Numbered from the stretch's first letter, positions 44,038-53,221 are shown. The stretch is DNA of 64,000 nucleotides from Paracoccus shandongensis (GCF_017315735.1 NZ_JAFLRK010000010.1:35854-99853); one strand, 5' to 3'. The notes: generated by a model from the sequence alone, not told the origin. Program-made: numbers and translations.

Positions 44038-45588
44038 TCACGGGGCCGATCGCTTGCCGGCATCCGGAAAAAGGCAATCCTGTTTCGAGCGGCTGTTCTT
44101 GCATCCGCCAACCAGCGGACTGCGCCGGGCGGTGAAGCCTTGCGCCAGGTCATAGGCATGGCCAAGTTCCAGCAGGGCGCGGTCTGCGCGGGGGCGGCCC
44201 AGGATCTGCAACCCCATCGGCAGGCCGCCCGGGCCAAAGCCCGCGGGCACCGCCAGGACGGGCACACCGGCCATCGAGCCGGGGATGACCACCTCCATCC
44301 AGCGGTGATAGCTGTCCATCGTCCGGCCTGCGATTTCGAGGGGCCAGTGCTGTGTGGCGTCGAAGGGGAAGACCTGCGCCGTCGGCAGCACCAGATAGTC
44401 ATGGCATTCAAACAGCCGCAGAATCTCCTGATACCAGGCCGAGCGGATGACCGAGGCTGCGAAAACCTGAGCGCCGGTCAGGGCGCGGCCCGTCTCGATT
44501 TCCCAGATTGCTTCGGGCTTCAGAAGGTCGCGTGCGACGGGGTTGTCATAAAGTGCCTGCAATCCCCCCGAAACCAGAAAGCTGCGCAGCGTGACCCAGG
44601 CCTGCCAAAGCCGGCTCATGTCGAAATCGGTGCGCGCGGCTTCGACATGGCAGCCCATGTCGGAAAAGATTTTCAGCGCACCTTCACAGGTGTCCAGCAC
44701 CCCCGGCTCGGTAGCCAGATGACCGCCCAGATCGGCCAGCCAACCGATCCGCGCGCCCTGGGCGATGCCGATCAGGGGTGCGGCAAACTCTGACCCGTCG
44801 CCCGAACGCGCCAGGGGCGTGCGCGGGTCATCGCCCGCCTGCGTCGCCAGCAGCATCGCCAGGTCGGCAACAGTGCGCCCCATCGGCCCTTCGCAGGTCA
44901 GCTGCTGAAAGAACACCTCGGGCGCGGGACCGGCGGGCACCTGGCCCATTGACGGCCGAAGGCCATAGATGTTGTTCCAGCCTGCCGGGTTGCGCAGTGA
45001 TCCCATCATGTCGCTGCCGTCCGCTACCGGCAGCAGATGGGCCGCAATCGCCACCGCCGCTCCGCCCGAACTGCCGCCCGCCGACAGCCGCTGGTCCCAG
45101 GCGTTCAGCGTGGTGCCGAAGACTGCGTTATAAGTATGCGAGCCAAGGCCGAATTCGGGGGTATTTGTTTTGCCGATCAGGATCGCCCCCGCTGCGCGGG
45201 CGCGGGCCACGACAATGGCATCCTCGGGCGGCAGGTTGTCGCGCAATCCGCGAAAGCCGCGCGTGGTCACGATGTCGGTGGTCGCGGCCAGATCCTTGGG
45301 TGCCTGGGGCATACCGTGCATCCAGCCGCGCGACCGGCCCGCCAAAAGCTCGTCGTCGGCCCTGCGGGCATCCGCCAGCAGCGCATCGCGCGGGCGCATC
45401 GAAACGATGGCGTTGACCTTGGGGTTCACCGCATCGATCTGGTCCAGATAGGCCGTCATCACCTCGACGCAGCTAACCTGACGCGCATGGATTGCGCGGG
45501 ACAGATCCAGGGCTGACAGGGTGGGGATTTCAGGGATTTCAATTGCATGAGGACTGTCTGTCAAAGGTACGGCATTCGAAACCATCAT
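44038..45588 (-). CDS. Amidase signature family enzyme
   Basis: About 516 residues from ATG 45588 (ATG 45585 also possible; the frame is open further upstream without family similarity). The Ser-cisSer-Lys triad is visible: Lys in APKDLAATTD and the two serines in LSAGGSSGGAAVAIAA. Family enzymes hydrolyse amides to acid and ammonia. The tail after GLQILGRPRADRALLELGHA is slightly long and ends in a Cys/Lys-rich segment. It is first in the run amidase-amiC-amiR-nitrilase-ABC on the minus strand; a defective IS lies 137 bp upstream, near the likely promoter. Confidence 0.88.
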   Translation of the reverse strand: MMVSNAVPLTDSPHAIEIPEIPTLSALDLSRAIHARQVSCVEVMTAYLDQIDAVNPKVNAIVSMRPRDALLADARRADDELLAGRSRGWMHGMPQAPKDLAATTDIVTTRGFRGLRDNLPPEDAIVVARARAAGAILIGKTNTPEFGLGSHTYNAVFGTTLNAWDQRLSAGGSSGGAAVAIAAHLLPVADGSDMMGSLRNPAGWNNIYGLRPSMGQVPAGPAPEVFFQQLTCEGPMGRTVADLAMLLATQAGDDPRTPLARSGDGSEFAAPLIGIAQGARIGWLADLGGHLATEPGVLDTCEGALKIFSDMGCHVEAARTDFDMSRLWQAWVTLRSFLVSGGLQALYDNPVARDLLKPEAIWEIETGRALTGAQVFAASVIRSAWYQEILRLFECHDYLVLPTAQVFPFDATQHWPLEIAGRTMDSYHRWMEVVIPGSMAGVPVLAVPAGFGPGGLPMGLQILGRPRADRALLELGHAYDLAQGFTARRSPLVGGCKNSRSKQDCLFPDAGKRSAP

Positions 45589-45724
45589 CAGATCCGGCTG
45601 TCCAACACGCTGCGTCCAAGCCAAAGCATGGTCCCTTGCCTGTTGTTCGTCCAGAAAAATCAGTTCTGATCTGAATAGAAGGTATCTGCTGATCAGGATT
45701 GGTCGAACCAAAGGCCATTGGATG

Positions 45725-46575
45725 CCTTGGGCGCTGTCTGCATTCAGGGCCTTTGTCTGGTATGAGCATGTGCTCCAAGGAAGCCAAAGGAGGTCAGCCT
45801 TGAGCAGACGAACTCTGACAGACAGGCAATGGGCGCGGATGGAAGACCATCGTCCTGGTCGGATTGGGGCGCCGGGACGAACCGGGTGGACAATCGGCTG
45901 TTTGTCGATGCGATCTTATGGATGGCTGGCGATGCGGCGCGCTGGCGTGATCTGCCGGACCTGTTCGGCACGTGGACTGCGGTTCATGCAAGGTTCCGGC
46001 GCTGGTCGCACGCAGGCGTATGGGAGAGGCTTTTCCATGCCTTGGCCGACATGCCGGATTTCGGATATGTTCTGACCGACAGCACCGTTTCAAAGGTCCA
46101 TGCCGATGCCACCGGCGCAAAAGAGGGGCTGAAGCTGCCGCCATCGGCCGCTCGCGTGGCGGGCTGACCACCAAACTGCATGGGCTCGTGGATGCGCTTG
46201 GCTTGCCGATACGCATCCATCCGACACCGGGACATCAGGCGACTGTCCGCAGGCCGAGGCGCTTCTGGCAGGATTGCAAGGTGTCATCCACGCCATTGCC
46301 GACGCCGCCTGCGATGCCGACCCGCTCGGCGGTTTCATCGCGGATCGCCTTGGGGCGAGCGCACAGATCAAGGCCAATTCCAGCCGTTCCGTCATGCCTC
46401 CGATCAACTGGAGCCTCTACAAGGAGCGTGATCAGATCGAACGCTTCTTCAATAAGCTCAGGCGCTTCCGCCGGATCGCCCTGAGATGCGAGAAGACCCT
46501 GACCACCTTCAGGGGGGTTCGTCCACCTCGCCTGCGCCATGATCTGGATAGGCTGAATGCAGACAGCGCCTAGGG
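45725..46575 (+). mobile_element. IS5-family (IS427-like) insertion sequence, defective
   Basis: An 851-bp element bounded by 23-bp inverted repeats (45725-45747 and 46553-46575, two mismatches; inner part GGCGCTGTCTGCATTCAG). Size, repeat length and two-frame transposase match IS5-family IS427-group elements. No target duplication could be identified. It sits between the amidase gene and the sensor kinase gene. Confidence 0.85.
45800..46573 (+). pseudogene. IS427-like DDE transposase, frame-disrupted
   Basis: Translation starts with TTG 45800 behind AAAGGAGG and reads LSRRTLTDRQWARMEDH. The frame shifts near 45889 (to DNRLFVDAILWMA...), passes the normal OrfA end PPSAARVAG at 46167, and continues as OrfB LTTKLHGLVDALGLPIRIHP. 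It shifts again near 46235 (to PQAEALLAGLQGVIHAIADA) and near 46514 before the terminal VHLACAMIW. The DAAYDAD motif is DAACDAD. One shift is the natural OrfA/OrfB junction; the others inactivate the gene. Confidence 0.82.
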
Positions 46576-46606
46576 AGAAGCTCGTCCCGGGCATGGTGAA
46601 GCACGG

Positions 46607-48205
46607 TTATTCGAGAACCTGGAGAGGAAAGCTCAACTCGATCCTCAATCCATCCACTTGGGGATGCCGTTCGATGGTGCCGCCCAACTCTCCTTCGACC
46701 ATGAGGCCGAGAAGGCGCGTCCCGAAGCCCGAGGCAGAGCCAGGCATCCGGGCCGCCACGGCGGGTGTGCTTTCCTCCCAGCGAAGCTTGAGCGTTTGAC
46801 CTGCCGATGCCGTGTCGACCGACCATGTCACGTTCAGCCTGCCCCCCTCCTGCGCAGCCGCCCCGTATTTGAGCGCATTGGTGGCAAGTTCGTGAAACAC
46901 AAGGGCCAGTGCATGTGTCTGCTGGGCGGTAAGGGCCACCGCAGGCCCCGAGAGACTTGCCGCCGTTCCCGAAATCTGATCGGTTTCTGCCCGAAGAAGA
47001 TCCTCGAGATTCGTGGTTTCGGTGCCCGAGGAGATCAGCAGATCCTGCGCCGCTGCCATGGCCTGAAGCCGCGCGCTCAGGCGGCTGACCATTTCAGTCT
47101 TGTCGGATGTTTCGCGCGCTGTTTGCCGCGCGATGCCTGACACGCGGGCCAGCATGTTCTTCAGGCGGTGGGCCATTTCGCGCATGAGCAGATCCTTCTG
47201 CTCGGCGCTGCGGCGCGCCATCTCGCCCAGGGCGCGCGACCTGTCGATGGCCAAGCCTTGCCAGTGAACCGCAAAGGTTGTGGTCAGGACAAGAAGCGCA
47301 AAGATGATCCCGCTCACGAAAGTGTAGCGCAGCGGGTCGGCATCATGGAAACCAGGCCCCGGTCTTGCCGACAGGATCCACTCTCGTCCGGCGATCTGGA
47401 GGGGGCTCTCGCTTGCCAGGGTTTCATGGGCGGCAGCCGCCGGATAACCCGGACTTTCGAACAGGGGCAGGTCCGGCACCCCTGCATCCGTCGCGCGAAG
47501 TTCCAGGGGAAGATCCTTGCCTGCAAGGGCGGCGGTAAAGAGGTCCCCCATGCGCAGGGGGGCATAGACAAAGCCGTCGGGTCGTGCGCGTTCCGTCCTG
47601 GAAAGCGGCATGTAGATCAGGATGCCGGCCTGCACATCCCGGGTGATTTCCTGGACAAGTTCGACGGGGGCCGTGGCCGTCGGCCCATTTTGTTCCAGGG
47701 CCTGCAGCATGGCTGTACGGCGATGGGCTTCGGTGGCCATGTCAAAGCCCAAGGCCGCGCGGTTCCGGGCATCGCTTGGTTCCAGAAGGACGATCGCGGT
47801 CCGCAGGCCCGGAACGGCTTCGGGCCAGACATCCAGCGAGATGTCATAGTTCGTGCGGATGCCGGCTTCGACGACACTCTCGGATCCCGGTGGCAGCAAC
47901 TGCGAGATACCGATCCCCTGCAGCCCGGAATACTGCCCATCCAGATCCAGCTTCGAAACAAAGGCGGCAAAGACATCGCGCTCGAACGAGCGGGGATGAA
48001 CTTCGAAAAACGCCCGTGTGGCCGTCAGGAGGGCAAGATGTTGCTCGATCCTGATTTCGATCCGGCGCGCGGCTCTTTGCGCCAGGATGTCGAATGCAGC
48101 CTGCCGACCTGCAACCTCCGTGCGATAGATGGTCCATGTCAGCCCCGTGCCGACAAGCGACAGGACGGCAGCCACGGCAATGGAAAGACGAGACAGGGAC
48201 CTCAT
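46607..48205 (-). CDS. CHASE-domain sensor histidine kinase, HWE/HisKA_2 family
   Basis: 532 residues. A transmembrane helix (about 5-27), an extracytoplasmic CHASE domain (about 50-290, with GLQGIGISQLLP and RNRAALGFDMATEAHRRTA), and a second transmembrane helix (YTFVSGIIFALLVLTTTFAV) are followed by an HWE-type kinase core. The phospho-acceptor is in MREMAHRLKNMLARV and the N-box in HELATNALKYGA. CHASE domains bind small ligands outside the cell; HWE kinases signal to unusual response regulators, often in general stress or light pathways. No cognate regulator is adjacent. Start ATG 48205. Confidence 0.9.
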   Translation of the reverse strand: MRSLSRLSIAVAAVLSLVGTGLTWTIYRTEVAGRQAAFDILAQRAARRIEIRIEQHLALLTATRAFFEVHPRSFERDVFAAFVSKLDLDGQYSGLQGIGISQLLPPGSESVVEAGIRTNYDISLDVWPEAVPGLRTAIVLLEPSDARNRAALGFDMATEAHRRTAMLQALEQNGPTATAPVELVQEITRDVQAGILIYMPLSRTERARPDGFVYAPLRMGDLFTAALAGKDLPLELRATDAGVPDLPLFESPGYPAAAAHETLASESPLQIAGREWILSARPGPGFHDADPLRYTFVSGIIFALLVLTTTFAVHWQGLAIDRSRALGEMARRSAEQKDLLMREMAHRLKNMLARVSGIARQTARETSDKTEMVSRLSARLQAMAAAQDLLISSGTETTNLEDLLRAETDQISGTAASLSGPAVALTAQQTHALALVFHELATNALKYGAAAQEGGRLNVTWSVDTASAGQTLKLRWEESTPAVAARMPGSASGFGTRLLGLMVEGELGGTIERHPQVDGLRIELSFPLQVLE

Positions 48206-48338
48206 GGCGCATCGGTAAGACCGGAAAGCGCAAAAGTCCAACGGATCGACAGGAAAAGGAAGATCATCCGTGTGATGGTCTTTCCTGACATCGAAGGGTT
48301 ACGGGAAAGCGCAAGACGACCTGCCCCTTTTCGGAAGG

Positions 48339-48709
48339 TCAGGAGACAAGGCAACGCCGGCGGCGTGACGTCAGTCCCGCTGCAATGGCCGCGCCGATGT
48401 CGGCGCAGGCGATGATGCCCTGAACGAACGGCCTGTCACGCATCAGATAGGAAAGGGCCGCGAGACAGAGGCGGCCGGGGTAAGGCCCCGCCTCACCAGG
48501 CTGTAGTCCTGGGATACGTCGGGAATGTCCTGACCGTTCTCCAGCAACGTCCGGCGCAGGCCTGGAAAGGGCAGATCCTCGGAGGTCAGGGCCTTTTGTC
48601 CCCGGGCGTCGATGAACAGCTCGAACATCTCCACCTGCCCGTCATGATGGGTGATCCTGGTCAGGCTTCCCTGCCGATCAAGTTCATAATCCTGGCCGAG
48701 CGTCAGCAA
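48339..48709 (-). pseudogene. FAD/NAD(P)-binding protein, truncated and frameshifted
   Basis: On the minus strand from 48709 the frame reads GQDYELDRQGSLTRITHHDG, FELFIDARGQKALTSEDLPF and LRRTLLENGQDIPDVSQDYS. It then shifts near 48480 and continues CLAALSYLMRDRPFVQGIIA with ADIGAAIAAG to a stop at 48339. Together this is the C-terminal third of a COG4529-like FAD-NAD(P)-binding protein. The N-terminal two thirds are missing and the break at about 48710 coincides with the start of an SDR fragment on the other strand. Confidence 0.65.
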
Positions 48710-48714
48710 GGACG

Positions 48715-49023
48715 GGCAATGTCGCCGCCTATACCGCCTCGAAGGCGGCGGTGGTTCAACTGACGCAGGCCCTGGCCCTGGAATGGGCCCGCTTCGGCAT
48801 CCGGGTGAACGCCCTCTGCCCCGGCTATGTCGAGACGCCGCTGAACCGCGACTTCTTCGCCAGCGAGGCCGGGCAGGCATTGATCCGCCGTATTCCACAG
48901 CGCAGGCTGGGACAGCTTTCGGATCTCGATATGCCCTTGCGGCTGCTTCTGTCGGACAAGGCCGCCTACATGACCGGGTCCGCCATCGTCGTCGATGGCG
49001 GGCATCTCTGCTCAAGCCTGTAA
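48715..49023 (+). pseudogene. Short-chain dehydrogenase, C-terminal fragment
   Basis: About 100 codons match the second half of an SDR: NVAAYTASKAAVVQLTQALA (containing Y-x3-K), WARFGIRVNALCPGYVETPL and YMTGSAIVVDGGH at the end. The Rossmann nucleotide-binding half is absent, and the fragment begins at the junction with the FAD/NAD(P) pseudogene near 48710. It directly precedes the acyl-CoA dehydrogenase gene (9 bp), so an SDR was probably first in that operon. Confidence 0.78.
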
Positions 49024-49032
49024 GGGACCTTC

Positions 49033-50248
49033 ATGGACTTCACCATTTCGCCGCGGATCGAGGATTACCGGCGCCGCATCGCCGCCTTTGTAGCGGAACG
49101 GCTGCTGCCGCTGGAAACCGATCCGGCCAGCTATGACGCGCATGAGAACATCGCCCTGCCCCTGTTGGCCGATCTGCGCGCCCTGGCCCGTTCCGAAGGG
49201 CTGTGGTGCCTGCAACTGTCGCCCCAGAATGGCGGCCAAGGTCTTTCGCGCATCGGCATGGCCGTCTGCTATGAAGAGATGAACCGTTCGATCTTCGGGC
49301 CGGTGGTCTTCAACTCTGCCGCGCCGGACGACGGCAACATGATGGTCCTGCAAGCCCTGGGCACCCCCCGGCAGAAGGACCGCTGGCTGCGCCCCATCGC
49401 CGAAGGCCGCGTCCGCTCGGCCTTCGTGATGACCGAACCCGCCCCGGGCGGAGGGTCCGATCCCGGCATGATGCTGACCCGCGCCGAACGGGACGGCGGC
49501 GATTACGTTATCCGTGGCCGCAAGTGGTTCATCACCGGCGCCGCCGAGGCCGAACATTTCATCCTGCTGGCCCGCACCGGCGACGATCCCCGCCGTGGCC
49601 ACAGCTGCTTTCTGTTCCACCGCGACGATCCCGGGCTGGCGTATCCTGCGCCGCATCCCGATCATGGGCCCCGAGGAACATGGCGGTCATTGCGAACTGG
49701 AATTCGACGGCCTTCGCATCCCCGCAGCCAACCTGCTGCTGGAGGAAGGCCGCGGCCTGAAGGTCGTGCAGACCCGTCTTGGCGTCGCGCGCCTGACCCA
49801 TTGCATGCGGTGGCTGGGCCTTGCCCGACGCTGCGTGGAAATCGCCCGCGACTATGCCGACCGCCGCGAGGGATTCGGCGTCTGGCTGAGCGACCGCGAA
49901 AGCGTGCAGATCATGCTGGGCACGCTGGCCGCCGATATCGAGATCGGCCGGCTTCTGGTCATGCGCGCGGCCTGGGAACTGGATCGCGGCGGATTTGCGC
50001 AGAAAGAGGTCTCGATGGCCAAGATCCACGTGGCCAACCTGCTGCACCGTGCGGCCGATACGGGCATCCAGATCAACGGCGCAAGGGGCTATTCCAAGGA
50101 TACGGTGCTGGAATGGATCTATCGCTATGCCCGCCAGGCCCGCCTGGTCGATGGCGCGGACGAGGTCCACAAGATGATCCTGAACCGCCACATGGCTTCG
50201 GAAGGACGCGACTTCTGGTGCTGGCCGGTGCAGGGGGCCGCAACATGA
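49033..50248 (+). pseudogene. Acyl-CoA dehydrogenase (ACAD10/11-like), frameshifted
   Basis: A roughly 405-residue ACAD in two frames. Bases 49033 to about 49632 encode the N-terminal helical domain and part of the beta domain (ALGTPRQKDRWLRPIAEGRV, FVMTEPAPGGGSDPGMMLTR, GRKWFITGAAEAEHF). At the run CCCGGG near 49632 one extra G shifts the frame, and the rest continues one frame over as GWRILRRIPIMGPEEHGGHC and LTHCMRWLGLARRCVEIARD to the stop at 50248. The product resembles the dehydrogenase part of ACAD11. The single-base change in a GC run could be a sequencing error. Confidence 0.83.
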
Positions 50249-51387
50249 CAAAGGTGGCGCCGGAACGCCTGAACCCGTTCCTCTCGGAACGCTTCGGACC
50301 AGGGGAAACCCGGCTGACGCGCATCGGTGGCGGACAGTCGAACCCGACCTTCATCGTCGATCACGGCGACCGCCGGATGGTCCTGCGCAAGCGGCCGGAC
50401 GGAGGGATCCTGCGCGGCGCCCATGCCATCGACCGCGAATTCAGGGTGATGCGGGCCCTTCGCGACACCGATGTCCCGGTCCCCCACGCCCTGGTGTTCC
50501 ACGACGATCCCGACCTGCTGGGCACGCCCTTCTACCTGATGGATTTCGTCGAGGGCCGGGTCTTCCCGGACTGCCGCCTTCCCGGCCTTTCGCCCGGGGA
50601 ACGTCGCGAAATCTATCTCTCGATGGCTGGCACGCTGGCGCGGCTTCATGCGGTCCGTCCCGATGCCGTCGGCTTGGCGGACTTCGGACGTCCGGGCGAT
50701 TACTTTGCGCGGCAGCTGCACCGCTGGACAAGCCAGCTGAGGGCATCGAGCCTTGCGAACGACGCCTCGCTTCTGGCGCTGTCCGAAAGGCTGGCCGCCT
50801 TGCAGCCCCCCGACGACGGCCTGACCGCGATTGCGCATGGCGATTTCCGGCTGGGCAACATGCTGATCCATCCCCGCGAACCGCGGGTGATCGCGGTCCT
50901 GGACTGGGAACTGTCCACCATCGGACATCCCTTGGCCGACCTGGGCTTCGTGGTGATGCCGTTCCATACCAGTCCCGACGAATATGGCGGCATCCTGGGC
51001 TCCCAAACCCCCGGCATTCCGTCCGAGGCCGACTTCATCGACGCTTATCGTGCCATCTGTCCGGGGGTTCCCGCGCCGCAGCCTTTCCACATCGCCTTCG
51101 CCCTGTTCCGTTTCGCGGTCATTTTCGTCGGCATCGCCGACCGCGCCCGCGCAGGCAATGCGGCCGATCCCGAGGCCTGGCGCCTTGCGCCGCTGGCTGG
51201 CCGGTTGGCCGAGCGTGCCTGGCAGGTCCTTGGCAAGACGCAGCCCCCTTTATGGATGGACCGCCCCTGCCGCCGGTCTCCGTGTAGATGTCGGTGTTCA
51301 ATGTTGAACTCAAGAGCGAAGAGCCGCGCGACGTTCAGACGCTGCACCGGGTGCGGGATCGGCTGGTCGGAAAGCGCACTTCGCTGA
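50245..51387 (+). CDS. APH-like phosphotransferase (ACAD10/11 kinase-domain family), altered C-terminus
   Basis: 380 residues as read. The aminoglycoside-phosphotransferase-like kinase fold has GGGQSNPTFIV, the Brenner motif HGDFRLGNML (about 198-207) and the metal-binding D in VLDWELSTIGHPLADLGF. Up to about residue 330 it matches the family; the Cys/Arg-rich remainder looks like read-through into IS110 debris. Its ATG overlaps the acyl-CoA dehydrogenase stop (ATGA). In human ACAD11 the same two modules are fused and act on 4-hydroxyacyl-CoA by phosphorylation and elimination; LvaA/LvaC of Pseudomonas do the same as separate proteins. Confidence 0.8.
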   Translation: MTKVAPERLNPFLSERFGPGETRLTRIGGGQSNPTFIVDHGDRRMVLRKRPDGGILRGAHAIDREFRVMRALRDTDVPVPHALVFHDDPDLLGTPFYLMDFVEGRVFPDCRLPGLSPGERREIYLSMAGTLARLHAVRPDAVGLADFGRPGDYFARQLHRWTSQLRASSLANDASLLALSERLAALQPPDDGLTAIAHGDFRLGNMLIHPREPRVIAVLDWELSTIGHPLADLGFVVMPFHTSPDEYGGILGSQTPGIPSEADFIDAYRAICPGVPAPQPFHIAFALFRFAVIFVGIADRARAGNAADPEAWRLAPLAGRLAERAWQVLGKTQPPLWMDRPCRRSPCRCRCSMLNSRAKSRATFRRCTGCGIGWSESALR

Positions 51388-51400
51388 CCAACCAAGGACG
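51303..51400 (+). mobile_element. IS110-family transposase fragment
   Basis: A short frame reads VELKSEEPRDVQTLHRVRDR then LVGKRTSLTNQ. This is the conserved segment of IS110 transposases (K-S-E-E-x2-D-x-Q-x-L-H-R-x-R-x-R-L) that precedes the helix-hairpin-helix domain. Only about 31 codons survive, overlapping the frame of the kinase tail. Confidence 0.65.
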
Positions 51401-51408
51401 CCGGGGAA

Positions 51409-51708
51409 GTGCCGGGCCTGACCTGCCCCGCCATCATCTTTGACACCGAACACGACACCGGCTTGGGTGGGGACCGTGGGCGGCTGGAGCTGCGCGTCCC
51501 GGGCCGGGGCCATGCGGACGGCAGCCTGAAGGAAGCCTTCGAGGCCACGCGCGACGCGTTGGCGCCGGACTTCGGGAACTGGCCGATCTTCGAACATTGC
51601 CTGCCCCTCGTCGTGAAGCGGCGGCGAGACGAATACGACGGCATCAAGCATCCCCGCATCTGGACCGCCGAACGCGACGGCGGGGTCGGGACCCGGTTGC
51701 AGGACTGA
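51409..51708 (+). pseudogene. MBL-fold metallohydrolase fragment with internal deletion
   Basis: About 99 codons. The start (CPAIIFDTEHDTGLGGDRGR then VPGRGHADGSL) resembles an outer strand of a metallo-beta-lactamase fold. The end (FGNWPIFEHCLPL, then DGIKHPRIWTAERDG) resembles the C-terminus of SoxH-like MBL hydrolases. The metal-binding H-x-H-x-D-H centre is missing, so the gene is a relic. Confidence 0.5.
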
Positions 51709-51733
51709 TCGGCCGGGGCAGAGGAGGACAAAC

Positions 51734-52160
51734 ATGGCAAACGTGCAGGAAATTCCCGTTCCCAGGGAAATCGGCGCAGCCCGGCGGGCCGGTTCTGGAC
51801 GCACTCCACGGGGGCGGCCTCGCTGCCGATCCGGACCGCGCAATCGCTGCGGCCCGCGCCGATGCGTGATGCGGTCGGCTGCGGCCAAGTTCGAGCGGCT
51901 GGCGCCGGAACGGGGCGGCAACGACACGAACATCACGCGGCCCGACGCGGATCGGTAGGCGATTGCGGAAGGCCTGTTCTGGGGCGCCTTCATCAACAAC
52001 GGCCAGACCTGCGCGGCGCTGAAGCGGCTTCATGTCCATGACTGCATCCATGCGGCCGGGACAGGGGCTGTTCTTCCCGCCGACCGTCATTGTCGGTTTG
52101 CAGAAGCGATCGGCGGGTGGACCAGGAACAGTTCGGCCCCGCCATCCCCGGACGCTGCCG
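51734..52160 (+). pseudogene. Aldehyde dehydrogenase debris
   Basis: Pieces of an aldehyde dehydrogenase appear in shifting frames on the plus strand. ERGGNDTNITRPDADR ends at a stop (51956-51958), followed in the same frame by AIAEGLFWGAFINNGQTCAA with the catalytic-Cys segment, and later VDQEQFGPAIPG near 52118-52153. Frameshifts, a stop and deletions make it non-functional. It overlaps nothing else and ends against the stop of purU. Confidence 0.6.
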
Positions 52161-53045
52161 TCATCCCATTTTCTCGGACGCGAAGCTTCCCGGCGAGGCG
52201 GGGAACACGACCGTCTTGTTGCCATTGAGGAACACGCGGCGGTGGATATGGGCATGGATCGCGCGGGCCAGCACCTGGCTTTCCACGTCACGACCCAGCG
52301 ACACGTAATCCTCGGCTGATTGGGCATGGGTGACGCGGACCGTGTCCTGTTCGATGATCGGGCCCTCATCCAGGTCGGCGGTCACATAGTGGCTGGTCGC
52401 GCCGATCAGCTTCACACCGCGCTCATAGGCCTGCCTGTAGGGATTCGCCCCCTTGAACGACGGCAGGAAGGAATGGTGGATGTTGATGATCCGGCCCGAC
52501 ATCCTGCGGCAAAGGTCGTCCGACAGCACCTGCATATATCGTGCCAGCACGATCAGTTCGGCACCGCTGTCCTCGACCACCTGCATCAGCTGCGCCTCGG
52601 CCCCGGGCTTGTTGTCCCGTGTGACCTTGATCAGGTGGAAGGGGACGTCGTGGTTCACCACGACCTTCTGGTAATCCATGTGGTTCGAGATCACCGCCAC
52701 GATGTCGATGGGCAGCGCGCCAATGCGCCAGCGATACAACAGGTCGTTCAGACAATGCCCGAAGCGGCTGACCATGATGACGACCTTTGTCTTGCGGGCC
52801 TCGTCATGGAAGGCATGGTCCATGCCGAAGGCGCGGGCGGGCCCGGCAAAGCCCTGCGCCAGATCGTCAAGCCCGGCGCCGGTTTCCGGCACGAAGCTGA
52901 CGCGCATGAAGAAGCGGCCGGTATCGCCGTCGTCGAACTGGCTTGAATCGACGATGTTGCACCCCTTGCCCGCCAGATAGGCCGAGATCGCGGCGACGAT
53001 GCCGCGGCGCGACGGGCAGGTGACGGTCAGGCAGTATCGCGTCAT
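52161..53045 (-). CDS. purU: Formyltetrahydrofolate deformylase
   Basis: 294 residues. The N-terminal ACT-like domain (YCLTVTCPSRRGIVAAISAY) senses methionine or glycine in the family. The formyltransferase-fold catalytic domain has NIHHSFLPSFKGANPYRQAY and HYVTADLDEGPIIEQD with the Asn-His-Asp set. It hydrolyses 10-formyl-THF to formate and THF. ATG 53045 is chosen by homology (ATG 53054 is in frame). It lies 176 bp downstream of a folate-dependent demethylase-type gene, so it probably frees THF loaded with methyl-derived carbon. Confidence 0.92.
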   Translation of the reverse strand: MTRYCLTVTCPSRRGIVAAISAYLAGKGCNIVDSSQFDDGDTGRFFMRVSFVPETGAGLDDLAQGFAGPARAFGMDHAFHDEARKTKVVIMVSRFGHCLNDLLYRWRIGALPIDIVAVISNHMDYQKVVVNHDVPFHLIKVTRDNKPGAEAQLMQVVEDSGAELIVLARYMQVLSDDLCRRMSGRIINIHHSFLPSFKGANPYRQAYERGVKLIGATSHYVTADLDEGPIIEQDTVRVTHAQSAEDYVSLGRDVESQVLARAIHAHIHRRVFLNGNKTVVFPASPGSFASEKMG

Positions 53046-53221
53046 GCGGATCATCCGGGTTCGGGGGGCGCGGGCCCCGTTCTGCTTGCGGAAAGGAAAG
53101 GCGTGCCGTGGCGGGTCAGGCCGGGCGGTCCGGGGATCCGGTGGCACCGGGGGTGACGGACCCTGCGGCGCGCCGCGCGCCGTCGAAGGTCCGGGGCCCG
53201 CCCGGCCCCCGGCCGCCCCGT

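Noticed and set aside
45589..45711. An N-terminal extension of the amidase up to codon GTG-like starts near the IS
   Set aside because: The extra 41 codons have no amidase similarity and no ribosome site; conservation begins after the ATG pair at 45585-45588.
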